64,000 nt of DNA from Streptomyces sp. NBC_00659 (lineage in GTDB: Bacteria; Actinomycetota; Actinomycetes; Streptomycetales; Streptomycetaceae). Below, piece by piece: positions 52,943-60,685 of this stretch. The position numbers were made by a program, and so were the translations under genes. How positions within the stretch are numbered: the stretch's first letter is position 1; every line of letters begins with the position of its first letter. Location: NCBI RefSeq assembly GCF_036226925.1, contig NZ_CP109031.1, positions 7,564,001-7,628,000 on the forward strand, given 5' to 3'. Under the pieces are notes generated by a model. That model did not search any database and was not told the origin of the DNA. It saw nothing but the letters and a program-made list of their open reading frames with translations.

Positions 52943-53737
52943 ATGCGAACTCAAGCGAGCGCGACGCACCATCCGCACCACGACGCCCCCGACACCGGGG
53001 AGGCATTCCGCAGGCTCGCGGCCCTCCCCCCGGGACAGCGGCGCGACGCACTCCGTGCCGAGATCGTCGAGTCCTGGCTGCCGATGGCCGAACGGCTCGC
53101 GGGCCGCTTCCGCAACCGCGGCGAGAGTGCCGAGGACCTGCGCCAGGTCGCGGCGCTCGGACTGGTCAAGGCCGTCGACCGCTACGACCCCGAGCTCGGC
53201 AACGCCTTCGAGAGTTACGCGGTGCCGACGATCACCGGCGAGATCAAGCGCCACTTCCGTGACCACATGTGGACTCTGCACGTGCCGCGCCGGGTCCAGG
53301 ACCTGCGCAACCGGGTCCGGTTCGCCGCCCAGGACCTGTCGCAGACCATCCCGGGCCGCCGGCCGACGGTCGCCGAGCTGGCCGAGCACGCCCGCATGAG
53401 TGAGGAGGACGTCCTCACGGGTCTGGAGGCCCTGGAGAGCTTCACCGCGCTCTCCCTGGACGCCGAACTGCCGGGCAGCGAGGACGGCTACTCCCTCAGC
53501 GACGCCCTCGGCTCGCCGGATCCGGCACTCGACACCGTCATCGACCGCGAGGCCGTCAAACCCCGGCTCCAGGCCCTGCCCGAACGGGAACGGGCCATCC
53601 TCTACATGCGGTTCTTCAGCGACATGACCCAGAGCCGCATCGCCGACGAACTGGGCATCTCCCAGATGCATGTCTCCCGCCTCATCAGCCGCTGCTGCAC
53701 GCGAATGCGCGACCAGATCATGCGCGACGCGGCCTAG
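52943..53737 (+). CDS. RNA polymerase sigma factor, SigB/SigF family
   Basis: A 264-residue alternative sigma factor. Regions in order: 2.1-2.4 (AEDLRQVAALGLVKAVDRYDPELGNAFESYAVPTITGEIKRHFRD), 3 (VPRRVQDLRNRVRFAAQDL) and 4 (ALPERERAILYMRFFSDMTQSRIADELGISQMHVSRLISRC). This is the stress/development class with about nine paralogues in Streptomyces. No anti-sigma gene is adjacent. ATG 52943 has AAGGGAG about 12 bases upstream; ATG 52914 would add ten residues. A clean terminator follows. Confidence 0.92.
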   Translation: MRTQASATHHPHHDAPDTGEAFRRLAALPPGQRRDALRAEIVESWLPMAERLAGRFRNRGESAEDLRQVAALGLVKAVDRYDPELGNAFESYAVPTITGEIKRHFRDHMWTLHVPRRVQDLRNRVRFAAQDLSQTIPGRRPTVAELAEHARMSEEDVLTGLEALESFTALSLDAELPGSEDGYSLSDALGSPDPALDTVIDREAVKPRLQALPERERAILYMRFFSDMTQSRIADELGISQMHVSRLISRCCTRMRDQIMRDAA

Positions 53738-53773
53738 CGACGTAGCAGGCAACGTTCGCCCTGTCGTGATGTG

Positions 53774-53806
53774 ACGCGCCGCCCGGTGCCGTGCCGGGCG
53801 GCGCGT
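53774..53806. terminator. Hairpin terminator after the sigma factor gene
   Basis: A 13-bp stem ACGCGCCGCCCGG pairs perfectly with its complement around a seven-base loop, 37 bases after the sigma stop. Confidence 0.85.
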
Positions 53807-53811
53807 GGCCG

Positions 53812-53937
53812 TCACCCTGCACGGACGCGTTCGGGCCGCTCGACCTGGTGCCCCACCCGGGCCGGCAGGGGGCCGAGCGCGCCGGAAAGCACAAGGACCC
53901 CGACCGCGAACCACGCCGCGGGCGGCGGGTCGGCTAC
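53812..53937 (-). pseudogene. Possible C-terminal remnant of a small membrane protein
   Basis: Read on the minus strand, 41 codons give VADPPPAAWF, a hydrophobic helix (AVGVLVLSGALGPL), then PARVGHQVERPERVRAG and a stop, immediately before the terminator. It looks like the end of a real membrane protein, but no start codon or upstream protein-like sequence exists; the frame continues nonsensically into the deaminase gene. Low confidence. Confidence 0.25.
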
Positions 53938-54056
53938 AACAGGGCAGCATGATCCTTCGCTACCTCGTCCGGCGAAACCGCCACGCCGACGACCGGCGCC
54001 CACGCGCCGTCGCCGACAGGGCCAACGTCGCCCGACCGTGCAAGAAGGCAGGGAAG

Positions 54057-54494
54057 ATGACCACACAGACCGATCATGTCGACCACGAACTGATCCGGGC
54101 AGCGGCGCACGTCGCGGCCACACGCTGCCGGGGCGACAACCACACCATGGCGGCCGCGGCCCGCGCCCGCGACGGCAGGATCGTCACCGCGGTGAACGCC
54201 TATCACTTCACCGGAGGCCCCTGCGCGGAGCTGGTCCTGATCGGCACCGCTGCCGCCCAGGGCGCCTATGACCTGGACACCATCGTCGCCGTGGGTGACC
54301 GTGACCGAGGCGTCGTGCCCCCGTGCGGCCGCTGCCGCCAGGTCCTTCTCGACTACTTCCCGGCCCTCGAGGTCATCGTCGGGACGAACGACAGCCTCCG
54401 GACGGTGCCCGTCACCGACCTGCTTCCCGAGAGCTACGTCTGGGCGGACCATCAGCTCGACGCCGAGGAGAGCGCACCACTCGGTACGAGCTGA
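54057..54494 (+). CDS. Cytidine/blasticidin-deaminase-like protein
   Basis: A 145-residue zinc deaminase-fold protein. The active site is GGPC-A-E (about residues 53-57; Cys as first zinc ligand, Glu as proton shuttle) with PPCGRCRQ supplying the other two cysteines, as in tetrameric cytidine deaminases and blasticidin-S deaminase. ATG 54057 follows AGGCAGGGAAG. It could be a nucleoside salvage enzyme or a self-resistance enzyme; the sequence does not separate these. Confidence 0.85.
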   Translation: MTTQTDHVDHELIRAAAHVAATRCRGDNHTMAAAARARDGRIVTAVNAYHFTGGPCAELVLIGTAAAQGAYDLDTIVAVGDRDRGVVPPCGRCRQVLLDYFPALEVIVGTNDSLRTVPVTDLLPESYVWADHQLDAEESAPLGTS

Positions 54495-54828
54495 CGCCCC
54501 AGGCGGATACAGGGCGAACGTTGCCCGCTACGGCACCACCTGCCGCCCGCGTCGATCCGGTCGGGGCTCCGGCCATGGGTGCGGTGGGGGCTCCGGCCGT
54601 GGGTGTCGTGCGGGCTCCGGGTGGGGCGGGTTTCCGGGGGCGGGCGGCATCGCACGGTGGGTACGGGGGACCGGTCGCGGCCCGGCCGCGATGTCACCCG
54701 CTCGGGCCCCCGCTTTCCCGCGAATGGTGCCCGGCCGTTCGCGCCCGGCGGTGCGACGGGCTCTGATGGGCCCGAGGGACACGACGGCCGTGGCTCTCGG
54801 ACCGCAGCCCGCCGAAGGAGCCCCGCTC
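54495..54828. other. Intergenic region with a GC-rich imperfect repeat
   Basis: About two and a half copies of a 24-base GGGGCTCCGGCCRTGGGTG-type unit lie at 54563-54620. The right end carries the GAAGGAG ribosome site of the next gene. No gene is supported. Confidence 0.5.
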
Positions 54829-55896
54829 ATGCGCCGTACCGCCCGTGTCCTGTACGCCACCGCCCTGGCCGGCGCCGCTCTCGGCGCCGCCGCGTCGGGC
54901 GCGGCCGCGGATCCGGCCGCGGAGGTCAGTCCGGGCTCAGTCGAACCCGGTGGCACCGTCACCGTCACGGTCAGCTGCGACGCGATCGGGGGGACCCTGC
55001 CCGACTCCATCGACGCCAGCTCCCAGGGCTTCCAGGAGGGCAAGGTCCAGCTTCACCGCGTCGAGGGCGCCGGCCCGGGCGCCGCGGGCGCCGCCTCCTA
55101 CAGCGGCACCGCCCACATCGGGTCCGGCGAACCCGATCCGGCCGCAGGTTCCGCCACGGAGGAGTCCGGGCGCGGCTTCGACGAGGTGAGCCCCGGTACG
55201 AACGGTTCCGGCGCGGCGGCGAACTCCGACGCGAAGAACTCCGCCGACGTGCCCGCGGGCGCGCGAGCTGGAGCGGTGAGTTCCGCTCCCGAGGGCTGGG
55301 CCACCGTCGTGCCCGATGCCCAGGTCCCCGCTCCCGGCGCCGGTGACCCCGTGGTCCCCGACTTGCTGATCCCCGACACCGACAGCCCGGACACGGTGGG
55401 CCCGGATTCGGTGGCCCCGGAGACGGTCGGTCCGGATTCGGTGGCCCCCGACGACCTGGGCCCGGACACGGTGGGGCCCGACACGGTTCCCGAACCGCTG
55501 AGCCCGGACGCCGTGGGTTCCGGCACCGCCGCTCCCGGCACGGTGGAACCGGACATCGCGGGCCCCGACATCGCGGGCCCCGACACCGGGGGCGCCGACG
55601 GACGGTGGAACGTCGGCGGGGTCTGTCCCGCGCCCCCGGGTGGTCACGGGAAGCAGTGGACCGCCTCGTACGCCGTGGCCCGCGGCGCCACGGCGACCCA
55701 TGGTCCCGACAGCGGGACCGGCTCCGACACCGGCGTGGGTGAACGTCCGCCCACGATCCAGCGAGGTGTACACGCCGGCGAGGGCGGGGTGTTCACCGAC
55801 TCCGTGCCGGCCCTGGTCGCCGGCGGACTGCTGATCGCCGGGGCCCTGGGCGCGGCCGCGCAACGGGTGCACAGACTGCGCCGACGGCGGAGGTGA
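54829..55896 (+). CDS. Secreted, membrane-anchored protein with PD-repeat stalk
   Basis: A 355-residue exported protein. The signal peptide RRTARVLYATALAGAALGAAASG-AAA ends near residue 27. A beta-rich head (PGSVEPGGTVTVTVSCD) follows. Residues about 183-254 form a stalk of degenerate GPDTV/APDSV pentapeptides. The C-terminus has a membrane helix (ALVAGGLLIAGALGAAA) and the stop-transfer tail RRRRR. The design suggests a surface protein held off the membrane by a repetitive, acidic spacer. ATG 54829 follows GAAGGAG. I do not recognise the head domain. Confidence 0.8.
   Translation: MRRTARVLYATALAGAALGAAASGAAADPAAEVSPGSVEPGGTVTVTVSCDAIGGTLPDSIDASSQGFQEGKVQLHRVEGAGPGAAGAASYSGTAHIGSGEPDPAAGSATEESGRGFDEVSPGTNGSGAAANSDAKNSADVPAGARAGAVSSAPEGWATVVPDAQVPAPGAGDPVVPDLLIPDTDSPDTVGPDSVAPETVGPDSVAPDDLGPDTVGPDTVPEPLSPDAVGSGTAAPGTVEPDIAGPDIAGPDTGGADGRWNVGGVCPAPPGGHGKQWTASYAVARGATATHGPDSGTGSDTGVGERPPTIQRGVHAGEGGVFTDSVPALVAGGLLIAGALGAAAQRVHRLRRRRR
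55376..55590 (+). repeat. 15-bp in-frame repeats encoding a PD-V stalk
   Basis: Around fourteen degenerate five-codon units encode variants of (G/A)PD(T/S)V. Units such as CCCGACATCGCGGGC are exact tandem copies near 55558-55580. Confidence 0.75.
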
Positions 55897-56119
55897 CAGG
55901 CGGAGGCCACGGTGGCGGTGGACGGCACGGCGGCTGACGATGTGACAGACACACGCGAGAGGACACACGGGACGGCATGCCTCCGGGCGCTGAGCGGTTC
56001 ACCCCGCAGGCCGGCGAGCGGCGCCCGGTGAGCCGTACGAGAGGACGAAGGCACCCGGAACCGTACGGCGGGCGGGCTCCGGAACAGGGAACGGCGGCAT
56101 CCACGGTGCGGAGGCAGGT

Positions 56120-57367
56120 ATGCGGCGGACGGACCCTGAAGGCCACGGACCGCTCCGGTACGGTCCGCCCCTGCCCGACCAGGGCCTGCCCGTGCTCCCG
56201 GAACTCCGCTCCGTTCTGGCCGCCGCCGCGAACCGCTCCGCCGCCGAACCCTGCGGCGGCGGCCCCGTGCTCCTCGACGCCGCCAGCGGCTACTGGACCC
56301 GGCGCGGACTGCGTGCCGCACCCGACCGGGTGGCGGCCGCCCCCGGAGCCCCCGCGCTGCTGCTGGCCCTGACCGGCGCGCTCGGCGGCGACATCCTCAT
56401 GCCCCGCCCGTGCGCCGCCTGGTGGGCGCCGCAGGCACGCCTGCTGGGCAGATCCGTGTTCCACGTGGCGACGCCCGCGGAGTGCGGCGGCGTCCCCGAT
56501 CCCTACGCCCTCCTGGAGACCGTCCGCAGGGTCCGCGCGGAGGGCGGCGACCCGCGGCTGCTCCTGCTGTCCGTCGCCGACGACCCGACCGCCACCGTCG
56601 CACCGCCCGAGGTGGTGCACGAGGCCGTGGAGGCCGCGGCGGGCGAGGGACTGCACATCGTCAGCGACGAGACCTGGCGCGACACCCTGCACGAGCCGCG
56701 GGACACCGTGCTGCTCAGCCCCGCCGAGATGCTCCCCGACGACGTCTCCGTGATCGCCGACCTCGCGGGTGCCTTCCTGCCGCAGGGCTGGCCCGCCGCC
56801 GTCGCCCGCTTCCCCGACAACGCGGCGGGCGCGTCCCTGCGTTCCCGCGTCCTCGACGTGCTCACCGTGCTCGGCGCGCGCGTCGCCGAACCGGTCGCCG
56901 CCGCGGCCGCGTACGCGCTCGGCGAGCCCGCCGCGGTCACCGAACGGCTCACCGCCGCCGTACGCCTGCACGCCTGCGTGGCCGACGCCGTCCACCGCGC
57001 GGTGGGTGCCGCCGGAGCCGTCGCGCGCCCCCCGCAGGCCGGCCGGCACCTGTACGTCGACCTCGGCGCGTTCCGGTCCGCCCTCGGCGCGCGCGGCGTC
57101 GGTGACGCGCAGGACCTGGAGGACCACCTCTCCGCCCGGCTCGGCATGCCCGCGCCGGGCGGACACCGCTTCGGCGACGACCTCGCCGCCCTCCGGGTCC
57201 GCCTCGGCACCGGACCACTGCTCGGCTCCACGGACGAGGAGCGGGAGGAAGCGCTCGTCTCCCCCGCACCGCTGGAACTGCCGCATGTGCAGCGCGCGTT
57301 GACCATCGTGGGGTCGGCCTTCGGCGATCTCCGCGACGACGCCGAGCGACGGGAGTCTCCTCGATGA
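56120..57367 (+). CDS. Aminotransferase-fold (type I PLP) protein lacking the lysine
   Basis: A 415-residue protein of the class I/II aminotransferase fold: substrate-domain opening, SDETWRDTLHEP (the usual Asp that contacts the pyridine nitrogen, about residue 180), VARFPD, and the late RVRLGTGPLLG, where Arg binds the substrate carboxylate. Where the Schiff-base lysine motif (S-x-S-K) should be, it reads DLAGAFLPQGWPAAV with no lysine. Either it is a pseudoenzyme or it uses a different chemistry. GGAGGCAGGT precedes the ATG, and its stop overlaps the next start. Confidence 0.78.
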   Translation: MRRTDPEGHGPLRYGPPLPDQGLPVLPELRSVLAAAANRSAAEPCGGGPVLLDAASGYWTRRGLRAAPDRVAAAPGAPALLLALTGALGGDILMPRPCAAWWAPQARLLGRSVFHVATPAECGGVPDPYALLETVRRVRAEGGDPRLLLLSVADDPTATVAPPEVVHEAVEAAAGEGLHIVSDETWRDTLHEPRDTVLLSPAEMLPDDVSVIADLAGAFLPQGWPAAVARFPDNAAGASLRSRVLDVLTVLGARVAEPVAAAAAYALGEPAAVTERLTAAVRLHACVADAVHRAVGAAGAVARPPQAGRHLYVDLGAFRSALGARGVGDAQDLEDHLSARLGMPAPGGHRFGDDLAALRVRLGTGPLLGSTDEEREEALVSPAPLELPHVQRALTIVGSAFGDLRDDAERRESPR

Positions 57368-58437
57368 CGCAGCAGTCCGAGTCGACCACGAGCACGACGG
57401 CCCAGGCCACCGGCGATCCCGCGCCCCCGGCCGCCCCGGCGCCCGGACGCCCCGTCGTCCTCCCTCCCGCGCCCCTCGCCGAGCCCCGCCCGCTCGGCGA
57501 GCGGCGCCTGTGGCCCCGGTCCTTCGCGAACCGGCTGACCGCCCCGCTGCCCGGCCTGCGGGCCTTCGCGCGGCTCGTCCGTGAGGGCGCGCTCCGGCCG
57601 CGTGCCGAAGGGCTCGCCGAGATCCCGCTGCTGCCCTTCGAGCCGGAACCGCTGCCCGCCGTGAACGCCCGGACGGTCGCCGTCTCCTGGGCGGGGCACG
57701 CGAGCTGGGTGATCCGGATCGGCGGGCTCACCGTGCTCACCGACCCGGTCTGGTCCCGCCGCATCGTGGGAACCCCGGCCCGGATCACCCCGGTCGGCGT
57801 GGCTTGGAGCACACTGCCGCGCGTCGACGCGGTCGTCGTCAGCCACAACCACTACGACCATCTGGACGCACCGACCCTGCGCCGACTCCCGCGCGACACA
57901 CCGGTGTTCGTACCGGCCGGCCTCGGACGTTGGTTCAGGCGGCGCCGGTTCACCCGGATCACCGAGCTCGACTGGTGGGAAGCGGCCCGACTCGACGGCG
58001 TCCGCTTCGATTTCGTCCCCGCCCACCACTGGTCCAAGCGCACCCTCACCGACACCTGCCGTTCCCTGTGGGGCGGCTGGGTGCTCACGGCACCCGAGGG
58101 CCGACGCGTCTACTTCGCGGGCGACACCGGATACGGCCACTGGTTCACCCGCATCGGGCAGCGCCACCCGGGGATCGACCTCGCCCTCCTGCCCATCGGC
58201 GCGTACGACCCCCGCTGGTGGCTGAGCGACGTGCACTGCGACCCGGAAGAGGCCGTGCAGGCAGCCGTCGACCTGAGCGCGCGGAGGATGGCCCCGATGC
58301 ACTGGGGCACCTTCGTGCTCTCGGCCGAACCGGTGCTGGAACCGCTGCGGCGGGTACGGGCGGCGTGGGAGCGGGCGGGCCTGGCCCGGGAGAACCTGTG
58401 GGATCTGGCGGTGGGAGGTTCCCGGGTGCTGGAGTGA
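57364..58437 (+). CDS. MBL-fold hydrolase (NAPE-PLD type)
   Basis: A 357-residue metallo-beta-lactamase-fold protein. A Pro/Ala-rich N-terminus of about 45 residues is followed by WAGHASWVIRIGGLTVLTDPVW, the zinc motif SHNHYDHLD, PAHHWS and YFAGDTGYG, the set found in N-acyl-phosphatidylethanolamine phospholipase D relatives and UlaG-like lactonases. It is translationally coupled (ATGA) to the preceding aminotransferase-fold gene. A lipid or lactone phosphodiesterase role is plausible; the substrate is not proven. Confidence 0.85.
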   Translation: MTQQSESTTSTTAQATGDPAPPAAPAPGRPVVLPPAPLAEPRPLGERRLWPRSFANRLTAPLPGLRAFARLVREGALRPRAEGLAEIPLLPFEPEPLPAVNARTVAVSWAGHASWVIRIGGLTVLTDPVWSRRIVGTPARITPVGVAWSTLPRVDAVVVSHNHYDHLDAPTLRRLPRDTPVFVPAGLGRWFRRRRFTRITELDWWEAARLDGVRFDFVPAHHWSKRTLTDTCRSLWGGWVLTAPEGRRVYFAGDTGYGHWFTRIGQRHPGIDLALLPIGAYDPRWWLSDVHCDPEEAVQAAVDLSARRMAPMHWGTFVLSAEPVLEPLRRVRAAWERAGLARENLWDLAVGGSRVLE

Positions 58438-58452
58438 CGGTGCTTCGCCGCC

Positions 58453-59190
58453 CTACGAGGGTTTCGTGCCGCGGAACCTGCGCCACACACCCGGCGTCAG
58501 GCTGATCGCCACGGTCAGCGCCACCGCCGCCACCACGCCCTGCCACGGCTCGGGGAAGAGCGAGCCGCCGAGGATGCCGATGATCTGGTAGGTGGCCGCC
58601 CAGGCGAGACAGGCAGGGATGTCCCCGCGGGCGAAGACGCGCAGCGGCATCTTCGCGATCAGGCAGGCCAGCATCACCGGAATCCGGCCCGCAGGTACGA
58701 GGCGGGACAGGACGAGGACGGCGATGCCGTGGTCGGCGAGCTTCTGCTGCGCCCGGGCGAGCCGGTCCTCGGGGGCGCGTTCCCGGATCGCCTCCAGCCA
58801 GCGCGATCCGTTCCTCGAACCCATGCCGCGCCGGCCGAGCCAGTAGAGCGACATGTCACCGAGGAACGCGGCGACCGAGGAGACCAGGAACACCATGAGC
58901 AGCGCGAAGGGTGACGTCTGGTGGAAGGCCACGACCGCCGCCGAACTCACCAGCGCCCCCGTCGGCACCACCGGCACCAGAGCGCCGATCAGCACCAGCA
59001 GGAACAGCGACGGATAGCCGATCGCCTGCTGAGTGGACTCCGGCGGGACGGTAGGAGCCGGGGCGGACAGGAGCATCAGCGGTGCGGTGCCCTTGAGTGA
59101 CACGAGGGTCGTGCCCTTGAGCGACAGAAGAGCCCCGCTCTTGACCGACTGAAGGGCCGGGGGAGCCATCGCCCCGGCGGACCAGGACAT
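58453..59190 (-). CDS. DedA/VTT family membrane protein
   Basis: A 245-residue DedA-type protein, a family of lipid scramblases or undecaprenyl-phosphate recyclers. The VTT core is visible: SRLVPAGRIPVMLACLIAKMPLRVFARGDIPACLAWAATYQIIG. The N-terminus holds three octapeptide repeats (LQSVKSGA, LLSLKGTT, LVSLKGTA) from a 24-bp DNA repeat at about 59087-59158. ATG 59190 or GTG 59193 both overlap the stop of the upstream MBL gene. The 3' ends of this gene and the NAPE-PLD-like gene are 15 bases apart and convergent. Confidence 0.87.
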   Translation of the reverse strand: MSWSAGAMAPPALQSVKSGALLSLKGTTLVSLKGTAPLMLLSAPAPTVPPESTQQAIGYPSLFLLVLIGALVPVVPTGALVSSAAVVAFHQTSPFALLMVFLVSSVAAFLGDMSLYWLGRRGMGSRNGSRWLEAIRERAPEDRLARAQQKLADHGIAVLVLSRLVPAGRIPVMLACLIAKMPLRVFARGDIPACLAWAATYQIIGILGGSLFPEPWQGVVAAVALTVAISLTPGVWRRFRGTKPS

Positions 59191-59963
59191 CACCGAGCGG
59201 CTTCCGGACGCACGCTCTCGCCCTGCCTCAGCAGATGAACCGCCACCTGGGGCGTGCGCTCGGCGGCCAGGCGCACGAACTCCTCACCCGGCGCGTGGAA
59301 TTCATGGGGGCGCACGGCATCCATCCCGATGGGCCAGAACGTGCCGTAGTGCACCGGCACAGCGCTGCGCGGACGCAACGCGACGAGCGCCTCGGCGGCA
59401 CGCCCCGCGTCGAGATGCCCCTCCCCGAGATACGGGCCCCAGCCGCCCACCGGCAGCAGGGCCACGTCGACCGGTCCGACCTCCTCGGCCATCGACGCGA
59501 ACAGCCCCGTGTCCCCGGCGAAGTACGTCCGCGCCTCGCCCTCGATCACGTACCCCACGGCGGGGGAGCGGTGTGGTCCGATCGGCAGCCGGCGTCCGTC
59601 GTGCCGTGCCGGAACCGTACGGACGGCCAGGTCACCGACGCGGGTGCGGTCACCGGGCGCGACCTCCGTGAGCCGCAGATGGTCCAGCTTGCGCAGTCCG
59701 GGCACCGAACGCGGCGCACCGCGCGGCACGAGCAGCCGGGTACCCGGGGCCAGTCGCGCCAGCGAGGGAAGATGCAGATGGTCGGCGTGCAGGTGGGAGA
59801 CCAGCGCGACGTCGGCGACCGCAGCCGGGGGAGGGGGCGGCGCCCCGCGCCTGCGCCGCAGGTGTGCGAGCCGGCGCGCGAAGAGGGGATCGGTGAGCAC
59901 GCGTGTCCCGGAGTCCTCCAGCGTGCAGGTGGCGTGCCCCCACCAGGTGATCTCCACCGGCAC
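59190..59963 (-). CDS. MBL-fold hydrolase (UlaG-like)
   Basis: A 257-residue zinc hydrolase: ITWWGHATCTLEDSGTRVLTDPLF, the metal motif SHLHADHLHLPSLARL, RHDGRR and YFAGDTGLFASM. It lacks the long N-terminus of the other MBL protein nearby. GTG 59963 follows GAAGGAGGCAAAGAG. It overlaps the DedA gene, so both are made together. An envelope lipid-linked substrate would fit the DedA link, but that is inference. Confidence 0.86.
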   Translation of the reverse strand: MPVEITWWGHATCTLEDSGTRVLTDPLFARRLAHLRRRRGAPPPPPAAVADVALVSHLHADHLHLPSLARLAPGTRLLVPRGAPRSVPGLRKLDHLRLTEVAPGDRTRVGDLAVRTVPARHDGRRLPIGPHRSPAVGYVIEGEARTYFAGDTGLFASMAEEVGPVDVALLPVGGWGPYLGEGHLDAGRAAEALVALRPRSAVPVHYGTFWPIGMDAVRPHEFHAPGEEFVRLAAERTPQVAVHLLRQGESVRPEAAR

Positions 59964-60047
59964 CTCTTTGCCTCCTTCGCACGACTCCCCCCGAGCCTAC
60001 GGGCAGGAGTAGGGTCTGCGGCGAAACCATGAGGTGAGGGGGACACC

Positions 60048-60527
60048 ATGGGAGACGCACGCGGTGCCTCCGGCACGCACGCCCTCAAACGCTCGCACGA
60101 GCGCGGCGGCCCCGTACCGCGCTCCCCGTCGCTTCGCGTCACGGCGATCGCGAGCCTGACACCTCTGGAAGAGCTCGACGAGGACCCCTTTCTCGTCGAC
60201 TCCCGCAGCCAGCACGCGATGTGCGCCCGCTGGGCCGCCGAGCACGGCTACGTCGTCACCCGGGAACTTCTCGTACGCGGGCTGCGCCCGGACCACCGCA
60301 GCCTGTGGGCGGATGTCGAGGCCGGTCTCGTGGACCTGTTCGTCGCGCCCAGCCGCCGGGTGCTGGAGCGCGCGCTCGCCTCGGTGGAGGAGTTCACCGC
60401 CGAGTGCGCGCGCCGCGGTGTCCGCGTCGAGACCGTGGGCACCGCCGAACCGTCGTACGACGCCCAGATGAAGGCCAGGGTCCACCGCCGTCTGTCGATG
60501 CCGACGGCGGGCTACGACGGCCGTTGA
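60048..60527 (+). CDS. Orphan serine-recombinase-like domain protein
   Basis: A 159-residue protein of unassigned function. Residues about 30-135 align in order with the resolvase N-terminal catalytic domain: VTAIASLTPLEE, a QHAMCARWAAEHGYVV helix-strand, RPDHRSLWADVEAGLVDLFVAPSRRVLERAL (resolvases read RPALQRLL...LDRLAR) and FTAECARRGVRVETVG. The catalytic Ser and Arg of the RVS motif look absent, and there is no DNA-binding domain. It is probably a domesticated relative rather than an active recombinase. Confidence 0.6.
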   Translation: MGDARGASGTHALKRSHERGGPVPRSPSLRVTAIASLTPLEELDEDPFLVDSRSQHAMCARWAAEHGYVVTRELLVRGLRPDHRSLWADVEAGLVDLFVAPSRRVLERALASVEEFTAECARRGVRVETVGTAEPSYDAQMKARVHRRLSMPTAGYDGR

Positions 60528-60685
60528 TCTCCCACCCGCGGTGAGTCCCGGCAAAGGGGCATCCGGGGAAGCCTCCTGAGGGACTTCGCGCGGCTTGTGG
60601 GGACTTCTGGGGATCTCCGGCCGTTGTGACAGGGTGGGAGCGGGCCGCGCGGACCGGGCGGGCCGGGACGTGAGGTGGACTGGGC

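Noticed and set aside
54563..54620. Pro/Glu-rich minus-strand reading in the 54.5 kb gap
   Set aside because: It derives from the GC-rich DNA repeat and has no start or conserved feature.
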